Shown: positions 1 to 9,039, counted from the first letter of the stretch. The stretch is DNA of 64,000 bases from Caldicellulosiruptor naganoensis (GCF_026914285.1 NZ_CP113864.1:409501-473500), one strand, 5' to 3'. A program made the numbers and translations. Notes: a model not told the origin generated them from the sequence alone.

Positions 1-15
1 GAAGAGGTGGCAGAG

Positions 16-1770
16 ATGAAAATTCGAGTGGGACTTGGCAGCTGTGGTATGGCAGCAGGCGGAAACAAGGTCATGGAATGTATACAACAGGAGTTACGCT
101 CCAGAAATCTTGATATTCCAGTGGAACCAACAGGTTGTATTGGTCTTTGCTTTTTTGAGCCACTTGTTGATGTCATAGATGGTGATGATGTATACACCTA
201 TGGCAATGTTACGCCTGAGATAATACCCAAGATAATTGAAAGCCATGTTATTGGCAAAAAACCGCTTGATGAATTTATTGTATCTACCTCTTTCGAACCC
301 TACCCGATATTGAAGTCGCAGGTAAGAATTGCACTAAAAAATTGTGGCCGAATAAATCCTGAAGATATCGATGATTATATAAAGAATGGTGGTTATGAAG
401 CGCTTAAAAAAGTGCTAACGTCAATGACGCCTGAAGAGGTTATTGAAGAGATAAAGATTTCAGGGTTACGCGGTAGAGGCGGCGCAGGATTTCCTACATG
501 GTTTAAGTGGGATGCGGCAAGAAAAGCAAGTGGAGATATAAAATATGTTGTTTGTAATGCTGATGAGGGCGACCCTGGTGCTTTTATGGACAGGAGCATC
601 CTTGAAGGTGATCCTCATGCAGTTTTAGAGGGAATGGCCATTGCTGCATATGCTATTGGTGCAAAGGAAGGGTACATTTATGTTCGTGCTGAATATCCAC
701 TTGCAATAAAGCGTCTGGAGATAGCAATAGAGCAGGCAAGAAATAGAAACCTGCTTGGGAATAATATCCTAAATACCAATTTTAGCTTTGATATAAAGCT
801 AAAAAAAGGTGCAGGGGCATTTGTATGTGGAGAAGAAACTGCACTTATTGCGTCTATAGAAGGCGAAAGAGGTATGCCAAGACTAAAACCGCCATTCCCA
901 GCTCAATCAGGGCTATGGGGTAGGCCTACAAATATAAACAATGTTGAAACATATGCAAATGTGCCATGGATAATCGCAAATGGAGGCAAGGCTTTTGCAA
1001 GCTTGGGAACAGAAAAAAGTAAGGGAACAAAAGTGTTTGCACTTGCTGGTAAGATAAAAAGAGGTGGATTGGTTGAAGTTCCTATGGGCATGTCACTGCG
1101 CGAGGTTATATACAACATAGGTGGCGGTATTAAAGACGACAAAGCATTTAAAGCAGTGCAGATGGGCGGACCTTCTGGTGGATGCATTCCGGCCGACCTT
1201 ATAGATACTCCAGTTGACTACGAAAGCATAACAAAAACTGGTGCTATAATGGGTTCTGGTGGAATGATAGTAATGGACGAAACTACCTGTATGGTTGATA
1301 TAGCAAGATTCTTCTTAGAATTTACTTGTAAAGAATCCTGCGGTAAATGTACTTATTGTCGTGTCGGTACAAGACGTATGCTGGAGATTTTAGATAGGAT
1401 ATGCAATGGCGAGGGTAGGGATGGCGACTTAGAATTGCTTGAAGAACTGGCAGTTAGTGTTAAAGACGGTTCACTGTGTGGACTTGGACAGACTGCTCCA
1501 AACCCAGTCCTTACAACCCTTAGATATTTTAAAGATGAGTATATAGCACATATAAGAGATAAAAAGTGTCCTGCAAAGCAATGTAAAGCGCTGATAACCT
1601 ACTCTATATTGCCTGAAAAATGTACAGGTTGTGGACTTTGTGCAAGAAAATGTCCAACTAAAGCAATAACAGGTGAGCGATTAAAACCACATGTTATTGA
1701 TCAGAGCAAATGCACAAAGTGTGGAACGTGTATGAATGTTTGCAGATTTGGTGCTGTCAATGTTGAATAA
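16..1770 (+). CDS. NuoF/HydB-type NAD(P)H oxidoreductase subunit (flavin and Fe-S)
   Basis: About 584 aa, cytoplasmic. Domain order: an N-terminal thioredoxin-like [2Fe-2S] domain (about residues 1-100, CIGLC motif), a NuoF-type FMN/NADH core with GRGGAGFP near residue 152, the NuoF [4Fe-4S] motif ESCGKCTYC near 439, and a C-terminal pair of [4Fe-4S] ferredoxin motifs (CTGCGLCARKCP near 535, CTKCGTCMNVC near 565). This is the HydB-like layout of electron-bifurcating hydrogenases and related oxidoreductases, not respiratory NuoF, which lacks the C-terminal ferredoxin. The ATG at 16 is preferred over the GTG at 7 because GAGGTGG (4-10) lies 5 nt upstream of it. The next gene follows after 17 bp and supplies a partner subunit. 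Fold and cofactors are clear; the physiological electron acceptor is not. Confidence 0.9.
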   Translation: MKIRVGLGSCGMAAGGNKVMECIQQELRSRNLDIPVEPTGCIGLCFFEPLVDVIDGDDVYTYGNVTPEIIPKIIESHVIGKKPLDEFIVSTSFEPYPILKSQVRIALKNCGRINPEDIDDYIKNGGYEALKKVLTSMTPEEVIEEIKISGLRGRGGAGFPTWFKWDAARKASGDIKYVVCNADEGDPGAFMDRSILEGDPHAVLEGMAIAAYAIGAKEGYIYVRAEYPLAIKRLEIAIEQARNRNLLGNNILNTNFSFDIKLKKGAGAFVCGEETALIASIEGERGMPRLKPPFPAQSGLWGRPTNINNVETYANVPWIIANGGKAFASLGTEKSKGTKVFALAGKIKRGGLVEVPMGMSLREVIYNIGGGIKDDKAFKAVQMGGPSGGCIPADLIDTPVDYESITKTGAIMGSGGMIVMDETTCMVDIARFFLEFTCKESCGKCTYCRVGTRRMLEILDRICNGEGRDGDLELLEELAVSVKDGSLCGLGQTAPNPVLTTLRYFKDEYIAHIRDKKCPAKQCKALITYSILPEKCTGCGLCARKCPTKAITGERLKPHVIDQSKCTKCGTCMNVCRFGAVNVE

Positions 1771-1787
1771 AGAGGGAGAGGATGTTT

Positions 1788-4700
1788 ATGCGACTTGTAA
1801 GGGTGAACATTGACAACAAAGAGATATTTGCCGAGGAAGGGAAAACAATCTTAGAAGTAGCACATGAGAATAATATAGAGATTCCCCATCTTTGCTATGA
1901 TAAAAGGTTAAAACCTTACGGTGCATGTGGGCTCTGTGTTGTAGAAATAGAAGGCTCACCTAAATTGGCAAGAGCATGTTCAACATATGTTACTGATAAA
2001 ATGGTTATAAAAACAAATTCACCACGTGTCAGAAATGCACGCAAGATGGCTTTAGAGCTTTTGTTATCCGAGCACAGAGGAGATTGTAGACCTCCCTGTG
2101 TCCTGGCTTGCCCTGCTCATACCGATTGCCAAGGGTATGTGGGACTTATTGCAAATGGTCAGTTTAGAGAAGCGGTTGCGCTCATAAAAGAACAGTTGCC
2201 GTTTCCTGCAAGTATAGGTAGAGTGTGCCCACACCCTTGTGAGGAAGCATGCAGAAGAAATATGGTGGACCAACCTATTGCTATTGCCGAGCTCAAAAGA
2301 TTTGTAGGTGACATTGACCTTTTGGACGATGGTTATATACCGCCGATAAAACCAAAAACAGGTAAAAAGGTTGCTATTGTTGGTGGTGGGCCGGCTGGGC
2401 TTACATGTGCGTTTTTCTTGGCAAAGGAAGGTCATGACGTAGTTGTTTATGAGGCTATGCCAAAAGCTGGTGGTATGTTAAGATACGGTATACCTGAATA
2501 CAGACTTCCAAAGAGGATATTGGATAAAGAAATTGAGCTAATTGAAAAAATGGGCGTTCAAATTAAGACTAATATGCGGCTTGGTGTTGATATTTCTTTA
2601 GAGTATCTTCGCAAAAACTATGATGCAGTTTTCTTAGCAGTTGGTGCTTGGAAAAGCTCAACACTGGGATGTCCAGGAGACAGTGCAGAAGGTGTTATAG
2701 GTGGGATTGAGTTTTTGCGAAAGGTTTCTATGAACCAGCCAGTAAATCTTGGACAGCGTGTTCTTGTAGTTGGCGGTGGTAACACTGCTATGGATGCTGC
2801 AAGAACAGCAATAAGACTTGGTGCAAAAGAGGTTACAGTGCTTTATCGTAGAACGCGTGAAGAGATGCCTGCCGAGGATATTGAAGTAAAAGAAGCAGAA
2901 GAGGAAGGAGTAAAGTTCCAGTTCCTTGTTGCACCTATTGAGGTAATAACTGATGGAAGCAGGGTCAGGGCGCTTAAGTGTCAGAGGATGCGACTTGGTG
3001 ATATGGATGAATCAGGAAGAAGAAGACCTGTACCAATAGAGGGTGCTGAGGTTATTTTTGAAGCCGATACAATTATATCTGCAATTGGTCAGAAAGTAAG
3101 AGTGGAAGATGTAGAAGGGTTGGAGCTTACAAGACATGGTACAATAAAGGTAGATGAAGGGACATATCAAACAAGTCTTGAGGGTGTATTTGCAGGTGGT
3201 GATGCTGTAACAGGTCCAAGGATTGCAATAGAAGCTATAGCACAAGGGAAAAACGCAGCAAGGGTTATCGATAGCTATCTTAGGGGCAAGTTAGAGCCAA
3301 TTAAAGAACCATATTATGTAAAGCAAGAAGACCTTACGCCAGAAGACTTTAAAGATAGAGAGAAAAAACCAAGAGTACCATTAAAGGTAACAAATGCCGA
3401 AGAAAGAAAGAATAACTTCAGAGAGATAACATCAACAATGACAGAAGAAGAGGCTATTGCAGAAGCATCAAGGTGTCTTGAGTGTGGATGTATGGATTAC
3501 TTTGAGTGCCAGCTTTATAAATATGTTAACCAGTACGATGTAGATCCTCAGCGGCTTTCAGGTTACAAACACAAAAGATATGAGCCTCAGAAGCATCCGT
3601 TTATTGAAAGAAATCCTGACAAATGTATTTTGTGCGGTCTTTGCATAAGAGTTTGTGAAGAGGTAGTTGGAGTTTGCGCGCTTGGATTTGTGAACCGCGG
3701 CTTTGAAACAATAGTCAAACCAGAGTTTGGTTTGCCGTTAGAAGAGACAAGCTGTATATCCTGTGGACAGTGTGCTGACATATGCCCAACAGGTGCATGT
3801 ATTGGCAAACAACCTGTTGCAAAGCAAGTACCAGTTAATACTGTTGCTACAAAAACTGTATGTACTTTCTGTGGCATGGGCTGTGAAATGCTGGTAGAGA
3901 CAAAGGGGAATTTGATATTTGATGCATCACCAGTTCAATCAAATGAGGGTATGCTTTGTGCTTTTGGCAGGTTTGGTATAAAGTATGTAAACGACAAAGA
4001 CAGAATTTTAGCACCTTTTATTAAAGTAAATGGAGAACTATCTAAAGCCACTTTTGACCAAGCACTGATTGAGACTGCTAAAAAACTTCAAGCAGTTAGA
4101 GCATCATATGGTAAGGATAGTATAGCAATAATTGCATCACAGAGGTTGACAAATGAGGAGGCTTTGCTTCTTACAAAACTGGCACAAAAACTTGACACTA
4201 CTGTAATAGGTTCTTTCGACTTGAGGGAGTCTGTACTCGATAGAATATTTGGTTTGAACGCTTCAACCAATAGTTTTGATGAAATTTACTCTACTGACCT
4301 TATTGTAGCTGTTGGCAAGGTAACAGAAAACCATGCAGTAATGGGTGCTAAACTGAAAAAAGCAGTTGAATTGGGTGCAAAACTGGTTACAATAAACAAT
4401 GGAGAGACAAGGGCAGACGAGTGGGCGATTGCAACATACAAGATAGATAATACAGTCTTTTTCAAGGCCACAATAAAAGCTTTATTCGAAATGAAAGCTG
4501 TCGATGAAGATTATGTATCTAAAATAGCAGTTAATTTAGATAAACTAAAAGATGATGTAAAGAATGTTGAAGTTACAGATGAAGCAAGTGAGTTTGCAAA
4601 AATCATAGCTGGTGCGAAAACTGCTATGGTGATTGTAGACGAAGAGAGTGTATCAGACACAACAATTGGACTGCTTGCTGATATATTAGCATTGACACAA

Positions 4701-5324
4701 AAAATTGGAAGACCGCGCTGCGGTATAATTAAAGTAACTGGCCTTGGCAATACTCAAGGTGCTTGGGATATGGGTATTAGAATGGGCAAAGAAGGAATAG
4801 TAAAGCTGATTAATGAAGGAAAGGTCAAGGCTGCGTTCATAGTAGGTGAGGATCCACAAGCTGCAGATAAGAACCTGGGAGAAGTTTTAGACAAACTTGA
4901 ATGTTTGATTGTTGCTGATGTATTTTTGACAGAAACGGCCAAGAAAGCCGACGTTGTTCTTCCACTTGTCAGCCATGTTGAGAGCACAGGAACTGTGACA
5001 AGAGCTGACGGAAAGATACAAAATCTGAACTTGGTACTAAAGCCAAAGAGTGGGCTTTCTAATTTGGAGTTGTTGTTGAAATTGGCTGAACTATTTGGTT
5101 TGCAATATAACTTAGAGAAACTAAACCGCGAAATGGTTGAATTGCTCGAAAATGAGAACAAGTATAATCAGCAAATACTTTATACAGAAGGGTTTGCAAC
5201 TTCAGATAAAACCGTGCACTTATTTGTATCGAAGGATGCACCTGCTTTTTTAGAAAAAGCAGTATTTGACACAGTGAAAAATCGATTTGAAAAATACTTA
5301 CAAGATAAGTGTTTGAAATACTAA
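1788..5324 (+). CDS. GltD-like/NuoG-like fusion: multidomain Fe-S flavoprotein oxidoreductase
   Basis: About 1178 aa. Domains in order: N-terminal plant-type [2Fe-2S] (about 1-80, Cys cluster CGLC); NuoG-like Cys-rich linker (HRGDC); a glutamate-synthase-small-subunit-like FAD/NAD(P) domain (GGGPAGL near 199, GGGNTAMDAA near 329, FAGGDA near 470); a dicluster ferredoxin (CILCGLCIRVC near 612, CISCGQCADIC near 655); then a molybdopterin-oxidoreductase-like region opening with CTFCGMGC near 690. That last region is only about 490 residues and shows no Cys/Sec at the usual Mo-ligand position, so it looks like a NuoG-type structural remnant and not an active formate dehydrogenase. AGAGGGAGAGG (1771-1781) favours the ATG at 1788; the ATG at 1782 is possible. 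Co-transcribed with the NuoF/HydB-like gene, it likely forms one soluble complex moving electrons between ferredoxin and two pyridine-nucleotide sites. The exact reaction is inference. Confidence 0.85.
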   Translation: MRLVRVNIDNKEIFAEEGKTILEVAHENNIEIPHLCYDKRLKPYGACGLCVVEIEGSPKLARACSTYVTDKMVIKTNSPRVRNARKMALELLLSEHRGDCRPPCVLACPAHTDCQGYVGLIANGQFREAVALIKEQLPFPASIGRVCPHPCEEACRRNMVDQPIAIAELKRFVGDIDLLDDGYIPPIKPKTGKKVAIVGGGPAGLTCAFFLAKEGHDVVVYEAMPKAGGMLRYGIPEYRLPKRILDKEIELIEKMGVQIKTNMRLGVDISLEYLRKNYDAVFLAVGAWKSSTLGCPGDSAEGVIGGIEFLRKVSMNQPVNLGQRVLVVGGGNTAMDAARTAIRLGAKEVTVLYRRTREEMPAEDIEVKEAEEEGVKFQFLVAPIEVITDGSRVRALKCQRMRLGDMDESGRRRPVPIEGAEVIFEADTIISAIGQKVRVEDVEGLELTRHGTIKVDEGTYQTSLEGVFAGGDAVTGPRIAIEAIAQGKNAARVIDSYLRGKLEPIKEPYYVKQEDLTPEDFKDREKKPRVPLKVTNAEERKNNFREITSTMTEEEAIAEASRCLECGCMDYFECQLYKYVNQYDVDPQRLSGYKHKRYEPQKHPFIERNPDKCILCGLCIRVCEEVVGVCALGFVNRGFETIVKPEFGLPLEETSCISCGQCADICPTGACIGKQPVAKQVPVNTVATKTVCTFCGMGCEMLVETKGNLIFDASPVQSNEGMLCAFGRFGIKYVNDKDRILAPFIKVNGELSKATFDQALIETAKKLQAVRASYGKDSIAIIASQRLTNEEALLLTKLAQKLDTTVIGSFDLRESVLDRIFGLNASTNSFDEIYSTDLIVAVGKVTENHAVMGAKLKKAVELGAKLVTINNGETRADEWAIATYKIDNTVFFKATIKALFEMKAVDEDYVSKIAVNLDKLKDDVKNVEVTDEASEFAKIIAGAKTAMVIVDEESVSDTTIGLLADILALTQKIGRPRCGIIKVTGLGNTQGAWDMGIRMGKEGIVKLINEGKVKAAFIVGEDPQAADKNLGEVLDKLECLIVADVFLTETAKKADVVLPLVSHVESTGTVTRADGKIQNLNLVLKPKSGLSNLELLLKLAELFGLQYNLEKLNREMVELLENENKYNQQILYTEGFATSDKTVHLFVSKDAPAFLEKAVFDTVKNRFEKYLQDKCLKY

Positions 5325-5362
5325 AAATAGGCTCTCTTGTTAAGAGAGCCTATTTTGATTTT
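5324..5362 (+). terminator. Intrinsic terminator
   Basis: A perfect 15-bp stem (AAAATAGGCTCTCTT at 5324-5338 with its complement at 5342-5356), a 3-nt loop, then GATTTTT. It closes the two-gene oxidoreductase operon right after its stop codon. Confidence 0.9.
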
Positions 5363-5374
5363 TAATATTTTTGA

Positions 5375-5402
5375 TTGACAAAAAACAAACAATGTTTATA
5401 AT
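5375..5402 (+). promoter_or_regulatory. Sigma-A promoter of the alcohol dehydrogenase gene
   Basis: TTGACA at 5375-5380, a 16-bp spacer, TATAAT at 5397-5402. It lies 40 bp upstream of an ATG (5443) with a strong AGGAGG at 5429-5434. Confidence 0.85.
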
Positions 5403-5442
5403 AATAAATAGAATGTTAATTTTTTAACAGGAGGTAATTTGT

Positions 5443-6654
5443 ATGTGGGAAACGAAAATAAATCCTTTCAAGGTATTTGAACTTAGGTGTAAAAACACAA
5501 CATATTTCGGAATTGGTGCTATTAATAAAATAGGCGACATCTTGGAGGATTTGAAGAAGAGGGGAATAAATAAAGTTATACTTATAACTGGCAAAAGCTC
5601 GTACAAAATAAGTGGAGCCTGGGATGTTGTAAGGCCTGCACTGGAAGAAAAGAAAGTTGACTTTTGTATTTATGACAAGGTTGGGCCAAACCCCACTGTT
5701 GATATGATCGAAGAAGCGGTTGAAATGGCTAAGAGTTTTGGTGCACAAGCAGTTATTGGTATCGGTGGAGGAAGTCCAATTGATACCGCAAAAAGCGTTG
5801 CTGTACTTCTTGAATACAAAGACAGGAATGCAAGAGAACTTTACGAGCAAAAGTTTGCTCCTGAAAAAGCTGTTCCAATAATAGCTATAAACTTGACACA
5901 TGGTACAGGTACAGAAGTTGATAGATTTGCTGTTGCAACAATACCTGAGAAAAATTACAAGCCTGCAATTGCATATGATTGTATCTATCCATTGTACTCA
6001 ATAGATGATCCTCAGCTTATGACAAAACTTGATAAAACGCAAACTGTTGCAGTTACAGTAGATGCGCTCAATCACATTACAGAAGCCTCAACAACATTGG
6101 TAGCATCCCCATACAGTATTTTAACCGCACAGGAGACAGTAAGGCTTATAGCAAAATATCTACCTGTTGCAATAAATGAGCCACAAAACCTTATTGCAAG
6201 GTATTACCTTTTGTATGCATCAGCATTAGCAGGTATCTCGTTTGATAACGGACTTTTACATCTTACACATGCTCTTGAACACCCGCTAAGTGCTGTAAAG
6301 CCTGAACTTCCACATGGTTTGGGACTTGGAGCACTTCTTCCTGCTATAATCAAGACAATTTATCCATATCAGGCTGAAGTTTTGGCATCTGTTTATGAAC
6401 CAATTGTTCCTAACTTAAAAGGAGTGCCTTCAGAGGCAGAATTTGCAGCTAAGAAAGTGGAAGAGTGGTTGTTTACAATGGGGTGCGATAAGAAACTTTC
6501 TGACTTTGGATTTAGCCAGAGCGACGTTGATAATCTTGTGGACTTGGCACTTGAGACACCGTCTTTAGGGTTACTCCTTTCAATGTCTCCAGTTAAAGCA
6601 ACCAAAGAAGTAATTAAAAAGATTTACGAAGAATCATTGTACCCAATGAAGTGA
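5443..6654 (+). CDS. Iron-containing alcohol dehydrogenase
   Basis: 403 aa, full length for the group III Fe-ADH family; cytoplasmic NAD(P)H-linked reduction of aldehydes to alcohols or the reverse. The nucleotide-binding motif GGGSPIDTAKS is near residue 108 and HGTGTEVDRF near 155. The C-terminal metal-binding histidines lie in LTHALEHPLS and LPHGLG near residues 275-295. It has its own consensus promoter and stands alone between terminators. Next to an NADH-oxidising flavoprotein operon, a role in reoxidising fermentation NADH is plausible. Substrate cannot be fixed from sequence: ethanol, longer alcohols and 1,3-propanediol-type members are alike at this level. Confidence 0.92.
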   Translation: MWETKINPFKVFELRCKNTTYFGIGAINKIGDILEDLKKRGINKVILITGKSSYKISGAWDVVRPALEEKKVDFCIYDKVGPNPTVDMIEEAVEMAKSFGAQAVIGIGGGSPIDTAKSVAVLLEYKDRNARELYEQKFAPEKAVPIIAINLTHGTGTEVDRFAVATIPEKNYKPAIAYDCIYPLYSIDDPQLMTKLDKTQTVAVTVDALNHITEASTTLVASPYSILTAQETVRLIAKYLPVAINEPQNLIARYYLLYASALAGISFDNGLLHLTHALEHPLSAVKPELPHGLGLGALLPAIIKTIYPYQAEVLASVYEPIVPNLKGVPSEAEFAAKKVEEWLFTMGCDKKLSDFGFSQSDVDNLVDLALETPSLGLLLSMSPVKATKEVIKKIYEESLYPMK

Positions 6655-6806
6655 GACTTTGATTGTGGCAAATAAGAGTAAATATCTGTGACTTTTCTAT
6701 AATGAGCAATAGGTGGGGTGGCATTTTTAGTACCACCCCAACATTATTAATAAACACTTTAGGACTTCTTGTCTTTCTATTAACTTGTCAGAAGAGCATC
6801 CTTTCA

Positions 6807-6832
6807 GGCTTATTCACCTAAGCTTTTTTTGT
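6807..6832 (+). terminator. Short intrinsic terminator
   Basis: AGGCTTA (6807-6813) pairs with TAAGCTT (6820-6826, one G-U) around a 6-nt loop and is followed by TTTTTG. It could end the alcohol dehydrogenase mRNA, or act as an attenuator if transcripts start near the TATAAT at 6698. Confidence 0.55.
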
Positions 6833-6934
6833 CCTCACAAAGGCTAAACTCACATTCTACTCAGCACATCATAAAAGAGAAGGATGCTAAAATGTTGATG
6901 TGCAATTTAGGAAATTTTAAATTTAGCAAGTGTA

Positions 6935-6943
6935 TGGTATAAT
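6935..6943 (+). promoter_or_regulatory. Extended -10 promoter element
   Basis: TGGTATAAT with no good -35 at the expected distance. It matches the TGN-TATAAT extended -10 form seen again at 19502-19510 and 23792-23800. It is 148 bp upstream of the small basic protein gene. Confidence 0.55.
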
Positions 6944-7090
6944 TAGAGATAGGTACTATGAATAGTGTAGATATTTATATAACAGCTAAACTTTTACTGT
7001 TTCTAATTGATGTACATACTGTAAAAGAAAATAAAACAATTGAATCAAAAAGTATATTGAAAGCTTTAGCCTGAAAGGTGGTCAATAAAG

Positions 7091-7294
7091 ATGAAATTTG
7101 GTATGAGAAAACCAAGCATAAGAAAGAGCATAGCTGCAAGGACAAGCGTCAAAAGGTTTGTAAGACATAATTTGGGCTTGAAAGCACCAAGAGGATATGG
7201 ATGGATAACAAATCCTAAAAAATACATGTACAACAAAATCTATAACAGAACAACTTTTAACATATTTTCACTTTTGAAAAAGTTGTTTAAATAA
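7091..7294 (+). CDS. Small basic conserved hypothetical protein (67 aa)
   Basis: 67 aa, very rich in Lys and Arg, starting MKFGMRKPSIRKSIAARTS and containing GYGWITNPKKYMYN. I recall similar short 'RKPSxKKSIAART' proteins, often phage-associated, across Firmicutes; no function is known to me. AAAGGTGG lies about 10 nt upstream of the ATG. The lipoprotein gene follows after 13 bp with its own AAGGAG, so the two are probably co-transcribed. High charge suggests nucleic-acid or ribosome binding, but that is only inference. Confidence 0.75.
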   Translation: MKFGMRKPSIRKSIAARTSVKRFVRHNLGLKAPRGYGWITNPKKYMYNKIYNRTTFNIFSLLKKLFK

Positions 7295-7307
7295 GGAGCT
7301 TAGTAAA

Positions 7308-8246
7308 ATGCCGATGTTAAGAAAGCTGATATATTTAGCAACAGCAGCTATTTTTATTTTTTCTTTAATGGTTGGTTGTACAACTGAACAATCTCACTTG
7401 AAAAAAGCTGAAATTGCCAAAAAGCCAAGATTAGAAGAAAAGGGTAGTATTACTTTTCCAACCAATAAATCAGAACAAAGTTACAAAGAAAGTCTGATAA
7501 ATAGCCATGGCAAAACAATAAGTGAAAGAATAAAGGTACCAGAAGGATATGAAAGAGTTGAAGTTCCAAGAGGGTCTTTTGCTGAATACTTGAGGAATCT
7601 GCCACTCAAGCCCCATGGCACAAAGGTAAAGTACTATAATGGTGAAGAAAAACCAAACGACGTATACGTTGCAGTAATTGACATGGATGTTGGCACAAGA
7701 GATTTGCAACAGTGTGCTGATGCTGTCATAAGGCTCTATTCAGAGTATCTTTATAAGAACAGGCAATATGACAAAATTCATTTTAACTTCACAAATGGCT
7801 TTAGAGCTGATTTTAGAAAGTGGATGCAAGGCTACAGAATCAAAGTTGAAGGAAATAAAGCTTATTGGATAAAGAAGACTGAATACTGTGATGATTATGC
7901 GTGCTTTAGAAAGTATCTTGACATGGTATTTGCATATGCTGGAACACTATCACTTTCTCAAGAAATGAAAAGAGTGCCATTGAGTGATTTGCAAATTGGA
8001 GATGTATTTTTAAAAGGAAGCGACCCTGGACATTGCGTTATTGTAGTTGATATGGCTCAAAATCCAAAAACAGGTGAAAAGATATTCCTGCTTGCACAAA
8101 GCTATATGCCAGCCCAAGACATTCACATCTTAAAAAACCCAGCAAACGAAGATGGCAATCCATGGTATTCAATAAACTTTGGTGATGTTTTAGTAACACC
8201 AGAATGGCAGTTTACAAAAGATCAGGTTTATAGGTTTGGGGATTAG
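7308..8246 (+). CDS. DUF4846 lipoprotein
   Basis: 312 aa. A signal sequence ends in a lipobox-like MVGC at about residues 20-23, so the protein is likely lipid-anchored on the outer face of the membrane. The C-terminal two thirds match DUF4846: GFRADFRKWMQGYR near residue 163, CDDYACFRKYLDMV near 195 and DPGHCVIVVDMA near 242. The conserved His in GHCV and the Asp/Arg pattern suggest an enzyme of unknown substrate. AAGGAG (7292-7297) serves the ATG at 7308 (ATG 7314 is also possible). Confidence 0.85.
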   Translation: MPMLRKLIYLATAAIFIFSLMVGCTTEQSHLKKAEIAKKPRLEEKGSITFPTNKSEQSYKESLINSHGKTISERIKVPEGYERVEVPRGSFAEYLRNLPLKPHGTKVKYYNGEEKPNDVYVAVIDMDVGTRDLQQCADAVIRLYSEYLYKNRQYDKIHFNFTNGFRADFRKWMQGYRIKVEGNKAYWIKKTEYCDDYACFRKYLDMVFAYAGTLSLSQEMKRVPLSDLQIGDVFLKGSDPGHCVIVVDMAQNPKTGEKIFLLAQSYMPAQDIHILKNPANEDGNPWYSINFGDVLVTPEWQFTKDQVYRFGD

Positions 8247-8326
8247 AGAAAAGTATTTTTAGTGTAGAAGGCACTTTTGGTAAAATAAAAATATTAAGAT
8301 GGGAATGATGTTTTGAGGTGAAAAAT

Positions 8327-8650
8327 ATGATTGACTTGGAATTAGTAAAAAGCATAATTATACAAAACCTTAAAAATCTTGGCATAAATGTGCAAGATGT
8401 ATATATTTTTGGTTCAAGATCAAGAAGCGATTTTTCAGAAGAGAGTGATTATGACATTTTTACAGTTATTGACGACTATAACGGGTATAACAAGAAACAA
8501 TTATGGTGGACACTTTATAAAAGTCTTCATGAAGAGTTTCCGTGTATTGCTTTTGATATTTTAATTAGGACTGTAAAAGAATTTGAAATTGAGAAACAAG
8601 TGGTTAACACGCTCAGCCATGAAGTATTTATTGAGGGGAAAAAAATATGA
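8327..8650 (+). CDS. mntA: MNT-type nucleotidyltransferase (antitoxin of an MNT/HEPN module)
   Basis: 107 aa minimal nucleotidyltransferase with the signature GSRSRSDFSEESDYD near residue 28; the GS and paired Asp residues bind nucleotide and metal. In known MntA/HepT pairs the MNT protein adenylylates the HEPN toxin and silences it. GAGGTG at 8315-8320 sets the ATG at 8327; the GTG at 8318 lies inside that ribosome-binding site. The HEPN gene overlaps by 4 bp (ATGA), so the two are translationally coupled. The symbol is by analogy. Confidence 0.85.
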   Translation: MIDLELVKSIIIQNLKNLGINVQDVYIFGSRSRSDFSEESDYDIFTVIDDYNGYNKKQLWWTLYKSLHEEFPCIAFDILIRTVKEFEIEKQVVNTLSHEVFIEGKKI

Positions 8651-9039
8651 ATGATATTGTGAATAATTGGATTAAAAAGGCTCTGGAGGATTTAAAGGTT
8701 GCAGAGCATGAGCTATCTTTAGAGGAAAATCAGATGGTAACAAGTGCTATTTGTTTTCATTCTCAACAAGCAGTTGAAAAGTTGCTCAAAGCTTACCTTA
8801 CTTCAAAGAATGTTAAAGTCGGCAAATCTCATGATATAGCATATCTTTTACAGCTTTGTATACATCAAGATAGTGATTTTTTAAAACTAAAGGAATTAAA
8901 TGTGGAGCAGCTGACATTTTATGCTGTTGAAATTAGATACCCGGATGATTTTTATATTCCGTCGATAGAAGAAGCTAAAGCTTCTTATGAATTAGCAGTG
9001 TTAGTCAAAGAATTTATTCTCAAGAAAATTGAAGTTTAA
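8647..9039 (+). CDS. hepT: HEPN-domain protein (toxin of an MNT/HEPN module)
   Basis: 130 aa all-helical HEPN protein. It carries FHSQQAVEKLLKAYL, typical of the family, near residue 38, GKSHDIAYLL near 60 and VEIRYPDDF near 97. HEPN toxins are metal-independent RNases using an R-x4-6-H motif; here the catalytic motif is not obvious in its canonical spacing, so activity is uncertain. The start overlaps the MNT stop. Its position immediately upstream of an anti-phage locus fits a defence-island toxin-antitoxin pair. Confidence 0.82.
   Translation: MNDIVNNWIKKALEDLKVAEHELSLEENQMVTSAICFHSQQAVEKLLKAYLTSKNVKVGKSHDIAYLLQLCIHQDSDFLKLKELNVEQLTFYAVEIRYPDDFYIPSIEEAKASYELAVLVKEFILKKIEV

Larger units (their letters stand above)
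6655..7090 (+). other. 436-bp intergenic region with two hairpins, a -10 element and long-range inverted repeats
   Basis: No gene seen. It holds a GC-rich hairpin (GGGGTGG 6715-6721 with CCACCCC 6733-6739) and a short intrinsic terminator (6807-6831) that probably close the alcohol dehydrogenase transcript, then an extended -10 promoter (6935-6943). An element at 6796-6811 has two exact inverted-repeat partners: AAGGATGCT at 6880-6888 and AGCCTGAAAGG at 7068-7078. The second overlaps the Shine-Dalgarno of the next gene. Confidence 0.6.

Noticed and set aside
1788-5324. Active formate dehydrogenase
   Set aside because: The Mo-oxidoreductase-like region is short and shows no Cys or Sec at the Mo-ligand position, so a NuoG-like structural role fits better.
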